DNA of 5,602 nt from Deltaproteobacteria bacterium (lineage in GTDB: Bacteria > Desulfobacterota > Desulfobacteria > Desulfobacterales > JAFDDL01). The DNA is taken from assembly GCA_019310865.1 (NCBI GenBank), contig JAFDDL010000271.1, positions 1-5,602 of the forward strand. The letters are read 5' to 3'. The position numbers were made by a program, and so were the translations under genes. This document shows positions 1 to 5,031 of this stretch, piece after piece. The notes below the pieces were generated by a model, which saw only the letters and a program-made list of their open reading frames with translations, was not told the origin of the DNA and did no database searches. Within the stretch, counting starts at the first letter, position 1. Every line of letters begins with the position of its first letter.

Positions 1-116
1 CCCGGACGAGACTTTATATTGAAGCCATGGAGGAAATTCTACCGCGGCTCAAGAAATACATCGTGGACACCGGTGGTGAGACACCGGTTGATCTCGGATT
101 CCTGGAAGAGAAGTAG
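1..116 (+). CDS. hflK: HflK-like SPFH (band 7) protein, C-terminal end only
   Basis: Only the last 37 codons are in the window, read in frame from base 3 to the TAG at 114-116. The peptide contains RTRLYIEAMEEILPRLKKY. This resembles the R-L-Y-x-E-x-M-E-E-x-L signature near the C-terminus of HflK proteins, the membrane-anchored SPFH partners of HflC that modulate the FtsH protease in the inner membrane. The same signature (RIRLYLETMEESL) appears near the end of the next gene, so two HflK-type C-termini sit in tandem. Eight bases separate this stop from the next start codon, so the two genes are probably one transcript. The family call rests on this short tail alone, and HflC or another SPFH protein cannot be excluded. 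Confidence 0.65.
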   Translation, partial: RTRLYIEAMEEILPRLKKYIVDTGGETPVDLGFLEEK

Positions 117-124
117 GGGGACGA

Positions 125-2287
125 ATGGATTTTCTGCTGCAAATCTTCATGGAAACGGTCCGTATCTTCAATGAAGCGGCCATTTATATTCTTTTCGGTT
201 TTTTTATCGCAGGCGTGCTCCATTCCCTTATTACACCGAAGCTGATCGTCAAATACCTGGGCAAGCGCAATTTCCGATCGGTTCTTCTGGCATCCCTGTT
301 CGGAGTGCCGCTGCCGCTATGCTCATGTTCGGTCCTTCCCACGGCCATTTCCCTGAGAAAACAGGGCGCCAGCCGTGGATCCACCGTTTCTTTTCTCATA
401 TCCACCCCTGAGACCGGGGCGGACTCCATCAGCCTGACCTATGCACTCATGGATCCGCTCATGACCGTCTTCAGGCCCCTGGCGGCCGTTATCACAGCCA
501 TTTCAGCCGGTCTCACCGCCAATTTCGTGGACAGAAAAAAAGAAGGGGAAGACCATACCAGCGGCACCGTCCAGGCAGCCCTCATGGAGATGGAGCATTT
601 CAAAGGCCATGAGCATTGTTCGGACCCCACTTGCGGACCTTCCTGCGACGGTTCCGGCCCCACACCTTCCCCGGAAGGATTCAGAGGCAAGCTCAAGACC
701 CTTTTCGACTACGCCTATGGTGAGCTCTTGGACGATATCGCTGTCTGGCTGCTCATCAGCATCGTCCTTGCCGGTGTGATTTCCGCGCTTGTTCCGCCCT
801 CCTTTTTCGAAGCCTATATGGACAACACGCTGCTTTCCATGCTGCTGATGCTGGTGGTGGGGGTGCCCCTGTACATGTGCGCCGCATCCTCAACGCCCCT
901 GGCCGTGGCCCTGATTCTGAAAGGATTGAACCCCGGGGCGGCCCTGGTGTTTCTCCTGGCCGGACCTGCCACCAATGCCGGAACCGTTCTGTTGGTGGGA
1001 AAATTCCTGGGAAAAAGAATGCTGGCCGTCTACCTCGGAACCATTGCCGTTGTCAGTATCCTGCTTGGATTGGTGTTGAACTATATCTATCTGAAATTCA
1101 ACCTGGATCCGGCCGTTACCATGGGAAGCGCTGCCGGACTGATCCCCCAATGGCTGAAAATCGGGGCTTCCATCGTGTTGATGTTCCTGATTTTAAAGCG
1201 ATTTCGCGGTTACACGCCGGAGACCCTGCGCCTGGATGTGCAACACAGAATCCGGGACCTGATCGGTCGTGACATAACGCTGAAGGCTCAATTCTTTAAT
1301 GCAATATGGGCCATGGGCCGATGGTGCGTTAAATTTTCGCCTGCAATCATCGCCTTTGGCTATCTGCTGTCCGGATTCTACACGATCCAGCCGGGTGAAA
1401 CGGGATTATTAGAACGGTTTGGCAAGGTTACCGGGCAAGACATTCCCCCCGGACTCCACTATCGACTTCCCTATCCCATTGAAACGGTGAATATTAATAA
1501 AATATCGGAAATTCGGCGAACGGAAATAGGATTCCGTTCAAATGGAGACCCGGTATCCATGGCTGCTGAAAACCGGAGTATTCTGGTGGAGTCGGAATCC
1601 CTGACCGGCGATGAGAACATTGTCAATATTCTCTTTGCGATCCAGCACAGGATCAAAAACTTTTTTGATTATCGGTACAAGGTCGACAATCAGGACAATC
1701 TCGTAAAGGTTATGTCCGAATCCATCATCCGGCATGTTCTGGGAAAACTGGACATCGACACCATCCTCACCGGGGGACGGGCCGATATCGAAAAGAAGAT
1801 ACAGCGACAGTTGCAGGCCGATCTGGACAGGTATGAAGCCGGCATACGAATCGTGGATATTTCGATCCTGAACGATCATGCCCCGGTGAACGTTCACCAG
1901 GCGTTTCGCGATGTGGCCAGCGCAGAGGAAGACAAGAGCAAACGCATCAACCAGGCGTATGCCTACCGGAACGCGACGCTGGCCAATGCGAGGGGAAATG
2001 CCGTAAAAATCATTGAAGAGGCAAAATCCTATAAGGAAAAGAAGATAAACCGGGCGGTGGGTGAAGCGGATAATTTTACCCAGCAGGCGGCGGCCTATCA
2101 GGGCGTTGAGTCCGTAACAAGGATCCGGCTTTACCTGGAAACCATGGAAGAAAGCCTGTCAACCGTCAACAAATTCATAAAGCCTCCCAAAGGCACTGTG
2201 CGTGCCATTGATCTATGGTTTCAGGGCAAGGCGAAACCTGCCGAACAGAAAGGCATGTATATTCCCGGAATGAATGCTTCCGAGTAG
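125..2287 (+). CDS. Cu/Zn efflux permease (SO_0444/DUF318 type) fused to an HflK-like SPFH domain
   Basis: This 720-residue two-part inner-membrane protein starts at an ATG 4 nt after a G-rich ribosome-binding site (AGGGGGA). Residues 1 to about 360 form a DUF318 permease with two related halves. The first half carries the CSC motif (C66, C68) followed by R-K-Q-G-A-S-R-G and S-T-P-E-T-G. The second carries M-C-A-A-S-S-T-P (C252) and G-P-A-T-N-A-G-T. Hydrophobic segments lie near 14-35, 52-72, 112-134, 205-224, 236-257, 263-292, 299-322 and 338-358. Between the halves is a polar loop with H158, H162, H164, C165, C170 and C174, a likely metal-binding site. A further membrane segment (about 402-419) leads into an SPFH domain (about 420-690) with HflK hallmarks: Q-P-G-E-T-G near 422-427, L-T-G-D-E-N-I-V at 493-500, and R-L-Y-L-E-T-M-E-E near the end. 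Related permeases export Cu or Zn; the metal here is inferred. Reading is continuous across the junction, so this is a true fusion unless there is a sequencing error. Confidence 0.85.
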   Translation: MDFLLQIFMETVRIFNEAAIYILFGFFIAGVLHSLITPKLIVKYLGKRNFRSVLLASLFGVPLPLCSCSVLPTAISLRKQGASRGSTVSFLISTPETGADSISLTYALMDPLMTVFRPLAAVITAISAGLTANFVDRKKEGEDHTSGTVQAALMEMEHFKGHEHCSDPTCGPSCDGSGPTPSPEGFRGKLKTLFDYAYGELLDDIAVWLLISIVLAGVISALVPPSFFEAYMDNTLLSMLLMLVVGVPLYMCAASSTPLAVALILKGLNPGAALVFLLAGPATNAGTVLLVGKFLGKRMLAVYLGTIAVVSILLGLVLNYIYLKFNLDPAVTMGSAAGLIPQWLKIGASIVLMFLILKRFRGYTPETLRLDVQHRIRDLIGRDITLKAQFFNAIWAMGRWCVKFSPAIIAFGYLLSGFYTIQPGETGLLERFGKVTGQDIPPGLHYRLPYPIETVNINKISEIRRTEIGFRSNGDPVSMAAENRSILVESESLTGDENIVNILFAIQHRIKNFFDYRYKVDNQDNLVKVMSESIIRHVLGKLDIDTILTGGRADIEKKIQRQLQADLDRYEAGIRIVDISILNDHAPVNVHQAFRDVASAEEDKSKRINQAYAYRNATLANARGNAVKIIEEAKSYKEKKINRAVGEADNFTQQAAAYQGVESVTRIRLYLETMEESLSTVNKFIKPPKGTVRAIDLWFQGKAKPAEQKGMYIPGMNASE

Positions 2288-2298
2288 AACGGGGCATT

Positions 2299-3090
2299 TT
2301 ATTTCCTGCAATTCTTCGTATCGTGGTCCTTCAGCACCCGGTGGGGTATTCCATGGGCCACCAGTTCCACCGGGCACACTTCTCCCTCCGTGCACGGGTA
2401 CATGGTTTCCATCATCTCTGTGGTGATTTCAGCCTGGTTGTGATAGTGCAGGCGGTTGTTTACACATGCCACCGACTTGACGTAGGTTGAAATCACCAAC
2501 AGATCGTGGCTGACGACCAGGATGGTGATATCTTTGTTCAGCGCTTTGAGCAGCCCGAAGAAGCTCGCCTGTCCTTTGGTGTCAATGCTGGCGGTGGGTT
2601 CATCCAGAAGCAAGAGTTGGGGCTCTGTCACCAATGCCCTCGCTATGAACACGCGCTGGCACTGTCCACTGGAGAGTTCGCCGATTTTCCGGTCGGAAAG
2701 TTCCGCCATTTCCATTCGCTCAAGGGCTGCCAGCGCTTCCCGGCGGTCTGCGGCGGACGTTCGGGCCCATCGGTTTTTCGGTTTCAGTTTGCCCATGAGC
2801 ACCACATCCAGGGCGGAGATGGGGAAGTTGCGGTTCAGGTGCACATCCTGGGGAACGTACCCGATGCAATGGGATGCTTTTGCCGGTGTTTGCCCCAAAA
2901 CACGAAGGCTGCCCCTGTCCGGTTTCAGCAGGCCCAGGATCAGTTTCAGCAGGGTGCTCTTGCCACCCCCGTTGGGACCGATTATGGCCGTAAAATCCCC
3001 CTGACCGATGTCCAGATTCACATCCTGGAGGACGGGGTGCCCCTTATAGGTATAGGTAACATCCTGTATTTCGACAATGGATTTGCTCAT
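2299..3090 (-). CDS. Metal-type (Mn/Zn, ZnuC-like) ABC transporter ATP-binding protein
   Basis: This 263-residue cytoplasmic ATPase is complete: Walker A G-P-N-G-G-G-K-S-T (38-46), Q-loop Q81, signature L-S-S-G-Q (139-143), Walker B L-L-L-L-D-E-P (159-165) and H-loop H195. The N-terminus V-x-D-V-T-Y-x-Y and the string around V-P-Q-D are typical of the Mn/Zn/Fe chelate ABC class. The C-terminal tail (231-263) holds C233, C239, H246, H250, H256 and C261, which could sense or bind metal. The ATG at 3090 gives the usual family N-terminus, but the ribosome-binding site is weak. No permease or metal-binding protein gene lies beside it on this strand, so partners must be elsewhere or to the left of the window after an interruption. 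It converges on the permease-HflK gene with 11 bases between stops, which fits a shared metal-homeostasis role. The substrate (Zn, Mn or other) cannot be read from the sequence. Confidence 0.88.
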   Translation of the reverse strand: MSKSIVEIQDVTYTYKGHPVLQDVNLDIGQGDFTAIIGPNGGGKSTLLKLILGLLKPDRGSLRVLGQTPAKASHCIGYVPQDVHLNRNFPISALDVVLMGKLKPKNRWARTSAADRREALAALERMEMAELSDRKIGELSSGQCQRVFIARALVTEPQLLLLDEPTASIDTKGQASFFGLLKALNKDITILVVSHDLLVISTYVKSVACVNNRLHYHNQAEITTEMMETMYPCTEGEVCPVELVAHGIPHRVLKDHDTKNCRK

Positions 3091-3382
3091 TTAATTAAAC
3101 AAAGAAACCAAGTCTAACGTCGTTATATTGAATATGCTTCGATGAAAATGTATTGCATTCCATGACCGAATGCAATACGTTTTTCCCGACAGCGTCAATA
3201 TGGAGTGGGAATTCGGCCTCTCACGTTTCAATCTACCGATATGAACGTCGGTTCTCTGCAAGCGCTACGCCATTTCAAAAAGCCGGTCTTTCTATGGACT
3301 TTCACCCGCGCATGTGTCATTATGATGTTCATCTCCCATCGACAGCGTGGCTGTGCGACAATATGATAAAGAGATAAACAGC
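3091..3382. other. Intergenic stretch without a convincing gene
   Basis: About 290 bases lie between the start of the minus-strand ABC gene and the plus-strand small-protein gene, so both promoters must lie here. Apart from the inverted repeat at 3150-3178 I see no gene. The plus-strand open frame at 3153-3377 (74 codons) has no ribosome-binding site, begins inside the palindrome and resembles no family I know. A possible -10 hexamer TATGAT is at 3321-3326, about 55 bases before the small-protein start, but its -35 (ACTTTC, 17 bases upstream) is poor. Confidence 0.5.
3150..3178. promoter_or_regulatory. Perfect 11-bp inverted repeat, candidate operator
   Basis: GTATTGCATTC (3150-3160) is followed by a 7-base spacer and its exact complement GAATGCAATAC (3168-3178). 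With one T/G pair the match extends into flanking AAAA and TTTT, so it could fold as a 16-bp stem. It lies 60 to 90 bases upstream of the ABC ATPase start on the opposite strand. No gene on either strand ends here, which favours an operator over a terminator despite the run of five T after the right arm. It does not clearly match the Zur or Fur boxes I know. Confidence 0.5.
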
Positions 3383-3574
3383 ATGAAGTTTATAGAGTCA
3401 TATGGCAAATTAGGCGATGATAGATCCTTTGACCATTATTTCTGGCAGGAGCAAGGCCCAAAAGCCATCTTTGATGCGGCTTATGACCTGATCCGGGACT
3501 ATTTATTAATCAGGGAAGAATATGCTGACCAGCCCAGACTTCAAAGAACTGTTGAATCTTTTCAAAAAGCATAA
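3383..3574 (+). CDS. Small protein paired with a nucleotidyltransferase (first gene of a two-gene cassette)
   Basis: The protein has 63 residues from the ATG at 3383, with a modest AGAGA ribosome-binding site about 9 bases upstream. A GTG at 3347 would add 12 residues but lacks a better site. The sequence is charged, soluble and probably helical. It has two blocks I recognise from short proteins commonly encoded just upstream of this nucleotidyltransferase family: F-W-Q-E-Q-G-P-K-A-I-F-D-A-A (20-33) and R-L-Q-R-T-V-E-S-F (52-60). No biochemical function is known to me. Its last 53 bases overlap the start of the next gene in another frame, which implies translational coupling and fixed stoichiometry, as in toxin-antitoxin pairs. 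The antitoxin-like role is inference from that arrangement only. Confidence 0.7.
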   Translation: MKFIESYGKLGDDRSFDHYFWQEQGPKAIFDAAYDLIRDYLLIREEYADQPRLQRTVESFQKA

Positions 3575-3968
3575 TGTCAAATATATGGTTGTGGGTGGAT
3601 ATGCCGTAATGCTGTACACAGAGCCACGATTCACGAAGGATTTGGATATATTTATCTCGGTTGAAAAAAAAAATTCCACCGCTGTATACAATGCCCTAAA
3701 AGAATTTGGTGCGCCGCTTTCCGACCTAACGGAAAAGGATTTCAGTCAAGAAGGTTACTTTTATCAGATTGGACGACCGCCGTTGATGGTAGATATCCTG
3801 ATGTCAATACCCGGTGTCAAATTTGACGACGCATGGAAACGACGCAAGCAACTGACAGTTGACGGTATTGAGATGAATTTTATAAACAAAGAAGACTTAA
3901 TTACCGCCAAGAAAACATCTGGCCGACCGCAAGATATGATTGATCTCGAAAACCTGGAAAAGCCTTAG
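3522..3968 (+). CDS. Nucleotidyltransferase-fold protein (DUF6036/AbiEii-like), second gene of the cassette
   Basis: This 148-residue protein of the polymerase-beta-like nucleotidyltransferase superfamily appears complete. It shows the G-G motif in V-V-G-G-Y-A-V (G25, G26), the catalytic pair in T-K-D-L-D-I-F (D40, D42) and a third acidic residue in M-V-D-I-L (D91), so a metal-dependent nucleotidyl transfer centre looks intact. The C-terminal G-R-P-Q-D (134-138) is a conserved feature of this subfamily. Relatives include toxins or antitoxins of the AbiE/MenT type that add nucleotides to tRNA or protein; the target here is unknown. The ATG at 3522 lies just after AGGGAAG (3512-3518), inside the upstream small gene. 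A run of ten A at 3664-3673 lies in the coding region. The gene is more AT-rich than the flanking metal block, and gene remnants follow immediately, consistent with an acquired cassette. Confidence 0.8.
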   Translation: MLTSPDFKELLNLFKKHNVKYMVVGGYAVMLYTEPRFTKDLDIFISVEKKNSTAVYNALKEFGAPLSDLTEKDFSQEGYFYQIGRPPLMVDILMSIPGVKFDDAWKRRKQLTVDGIEMNFINKEDLITAKKTSGRPQDMIDLENLEKP

Positions 3969-3988
3969 TCTCGCTTGACTGCCGGCCC

Positions 3989-4177
3989 ATGGGAACCGTA
4001 ATCTTTCCCATGGAAACCATCGTCTGTGCAACTCGAAACAATGCCCAAATACTGGATCTGCACAAGGACCTCGGTACCCTGAAGGCCGGGAAGCTGATCG
4101 ACCTGCTGGTGGTGGACGGCGATCCCTTTCGGCGGTGGCCATTTATATCGACGGTATCTATATGGAACGGAGACTGA
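3989..4177 (+). pseudogene. Amidohydrolase C-terminal remnant, frameshifted
   Basis: The open frame encodes F-P-M-E-T-I-V-C-A-T-R-N-N-A-Q-I-L-D-L, then L-G-T-L-K-A-G-K-L-I-D-L-L-V-V-D-G-D-P. This is the highly recognisable 3' end of imidazolonepropionase-like/prolidase-type metal-dependent amidohydrolases (usually T-P-M-E-A-I-x-A-A-T x N-A-A x L-L-G, then G-T-L-x-x-G-K-x-A-D-L-L-V-V-D-G-D-P). Family members have about 400 residues; the N-terminal three quarters with the metal-binding residues is absent, and the fragment starts about 20 bases after the preceding stop. After D-P the frame loses family-like sequence, while the neighbouring frame continues as A-V-A-I-Y-I-D-G-I-Y, which resembles the family's last strand. 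A frameshift near 4125-4135 is therefore likely. There is no ribosome-binding site before the first ATG. It is a non-functional scar. Confidence 0.7.
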
Positions 4178-4290
4178 GCGGCAACAACACGTTTGGAAAG
4201 GACAGAAAAAAACAGGAACAGGCAGAACTGATGGATGAATTGTATAAACAATTCAGCAAATTAAAGGTCGAAAACGACTGGTTAAAATAA
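4162..4290 (+). pseudogene. IS3-family transposase OrfA, C-terminal remnant
   Basis: The 42-codon tail contains F-G-K-D-R-K-K-Q-E-Q, then E-L-M-D-E-L-Y-K-Q-F-S-K-L-K-V-E-N-D-W-L-K and a TAA. The E-L-Y-K-Q-I-G-x-L-K-V-E-x-D-W-L-K-K block is the leucine-zipper-like C-terminal end of OrfA in IS3-group elements, which normally precedes the OrfB integrase. The N-terminal helix-turn-helix is missing, and no OrfB sequence or terminal repeat follows, so this is a degraded fragment. Its frame is continuous with the shifted end of the amidohydrolase remnant, so the exact junction (about 4165-4185) is blurred. The ATG at 4162 is only the first in-frame methionine and not a supported start. Confidence 0.65.
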
Positions 4291-4305
4291 ATCAAAAGAT
4301 AATAA

Positions 4306-4340
4306 CGCATTGCATTAACAAATTTAATTAATGCAACGCG
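4306..4340. repeat. Imperfect 13-bp inverted repeat with the ATTGCATT core
   Basis: CGCATTGCATTAA (4306-4318) pairs with TTAATGCAACGCG (4328-4340) with one mismatch, around a 9-base AT-rich spacer. The left arm, with the base before it, repeats exactly as ACGCATTGCATTA at 4441-4453 inside the phasin promoter. It lies 16 bases after the OrfA remnant and about 90 bases upstream of the promoter -35. It could be an upstream operator or a leftover repeat from the mobile element. There is no T-run, so a terminator is unlikely. Confidence 0.55.
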
Positions 4341-4428
4341 GCATTTCCGCACAACATACTTTGAGCACCATTTCGGGTATATCCTTATAAATTAATACGT
4401 CGCCTCAAAAAATAATTTAAAAAAATTG

Positions 4429-4457
4429 TTGACAAGTATGACGCATTGCATTATATT
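4429..4457 (+). promoter_or_regulatory. Strong sigma70-type promoter of the phasin-like gene
   Basis: TTGACA (4429-4434) is separated by exactly 17 bases from TATATT (4452-4457). This is a perfect -35 and a five-of-six -10 match. Transcription would start near 4464, giving a leader of about 55 bases before the ATG at 4519. The upstream AT-rich tract (4403-4427) could act as an UP element. Confidence 0.75.
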
Positions 4458-4479
4458 GTGAGCGAAAAATGCAAGGCGT
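4441..4479. promoter_or_regulatory. Palindromic operator candidate overlapping the phasin promoter
   Basis: ACGCATTGCATT (4441-4452) and AATGCAAGGCGT (4468-4479) are complementary at 11 of 12 positions around a 15-base spacer. The left arm fills the -35/-10 spacer and touches the -10; the right arm lies just past the expected transcription start. A protein bound here would block the polymerase, the typical layout for a repressor. The arms match those of the repeat at 4306-4340. PhaR-type repressors are known to control phasin genes in other bacteria; that such a protein acts here is a guess. Confidence 0.5.
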
Positions 4480-4518
4480 AAATATTTTTTACTTACACAA
4501 ACAAAGGAGATTACAACC

Positions 4519-4839
4519 ATGGCAACCGAAAAACAGACAAAAGAGGCAAAAAAGAATGGGAAATTTTTGAAGGAAACCGTTGCGGACATTAAAGAGGTAC
4601 AGCAGGTACTCGAATCCGCCATCGAACAGGGATCCAAAAGCATCGAAGAGGTGCATCAGGCGCTTGTCAAATTACCGCTCAAATATCTTGGGAAAATCGA
4701 GAAAATAAAAGAGACAACCAAAAAGATGTGCGATATTCAGGAAAAAACCATCGGCCATCTTTATGATTTGGTTCGATCGTTAAATGAGAAGGTCTTTGAC
4801 GTCTCCAAGGATGTGGTGGGGCTTGCTTCCACCAAGTAA
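4519..4839 (+). CDS. Phasin-like polyhydroxyalkanoate granule-associated protein
   Basis: The 106-residue soluble protein starts at the ATG at 4519, 8 bases after a near-ideal AAGGAGA. It has no signal peptide or membrane segment. It is Lys/Glu-rich and almost entirely helical. A variable basic N-terminus (1-18) is followed by an amphipathic helix with V-Q-Q-V-L-E-S-A-I-E-Q-G (27-38), then S-I-E-E-V-H-Q-A-L-V-K-L-P-L (41-54), a Pro-containing break, and a helix with Q-E-K-T-I-G-H-L-Y-D-L-V-R-S-L-N-E-K-V (74-92). The V-H-Q-x-hydrophobic and I-G-x-x-Y-D-x-I-R-x-x-N motifs resemble short phasin-family proteins that coat polyhydroxyalkanoate granules. Phasins are abundant, which suits the strong promoter and ribosome-binding site here. 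No PHA synthase is in the window, so the PHA link is family inference. A generic helical scaffold protein is the alternative. Confidence 0.6.
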   Translation: MATEKQTKEAKKNGKFLKETVADIKEVQQVLESAIEQGSKSIEEVHQALVKLPLKYLGKIEKIKETTKKMCDIQEKTIGHLYDLVRSLNEKVFDVSKDVVGLASTK

Positions 4840-4846
4840 CGGCCGT

Positions 4847-4873
4847 GCCCGGCTTTGATATCAGAGGCCGGGT
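4847..4873 (+). terminator. Small GC hairpin after the phasin-like gene, weak terminator candidate
   Basis: CCCGGC (4848-4853) pairs with GCCGGG (4867-4872), extended by one G-T pair. The loop contains the 8-base palindrome TGATATCA. It begins 8 bases after the stop codon, the usual place for a terminator, but no T-run follows. It may instead be a 3' stabilising hairpin or a partial attenuator. Confidence 0.3.
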
Positions 4874-4889
4874 CTGCCCATGCGGTGTA

Positions 4890-4989
4890 AGTTCGCCTTG
4901 AAGCGAATTTAATTTGTTTTTGCTCTATTGCATTGTTTCCATTGGATTCTGCGCGCAGAGACGTTATTAAATTCGCTTTCGGGCGGACT
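4890..4989. repeat. 100-base imperfect inverted repeat between phasin-like and ABC1 kinase genes
   Basis: AAGCGAATTTAAT (4901-4913) and ATTAAATTCGCTT (4966-4978) are perfect 13-bp complements. The match continues outward to give 24-base arms (4890-4913 and 4966-4989) with 20 of 24 identical. The 52-base interior holds another ATTGCATT (4927-4934) and the 12-base perfect palindrome TCTGCGCGCAGA (4948-4959). No target duplication is obvious at the ends and nothing here is coding. It could be a MITE-like element, a transcript-stabilising structure, or an attenuator governing the downstream kinase, whose ATG lies 43 bases further on. Confidence 0.6.
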
Positions 4990-5031
4990 CACAGCCAATT
5001 CGTCCTCAACTACCAGTAAAAGAGGGATATC

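Noticed and set aside
877..1272. A 131-codon plus-strand frame inside the permease part of the fusion
   Set aside because: Out-of-frame shadow of a well-supported gene, rich in Arg/Gly/Pro as expected of such shadows.
2288..2360. A bidirectional terminator between the convergent genes
   Set aside because: Only 11 bases separate the stops, and I could not find a convincing GC stem with a T-run there.
2506..3117. A 203-codon open frame on the plus strand opposite the ABC ATPase gene, and a 160-codon one at 2522-3004
   Set aside because: Both lie fully antisense to a gene with all ABC motifs, lack ribosome-binding sites and resemble no family; they reflect codon bias of the real gene.
3150..3184. 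The 3150-3178 palindrome plus five T read as a rho-independent terminator
   Set aside because: The stem is AT-rich and no gene on either strand ends just before it; an operator explains the position better.
3222..3233. The string GTTTCAATC, seen at the ends of some CRISPR repeats
   Set aside because: Single occurrence, with no second copy or regular spacing; not an array.
3153..3377. A 74-codon open frame in the gap before the small-protein gene
   Set aside because: It starts within the palindrome, has no ribosome-binding site, and shows no recognisable domain.
4890..4989. Calling the long inverted repeat an insertion sequence
   Set aside because: It is 100 bases long with no coding capacity and no clear target-site duplication; only a MITE-like label is conceivable.
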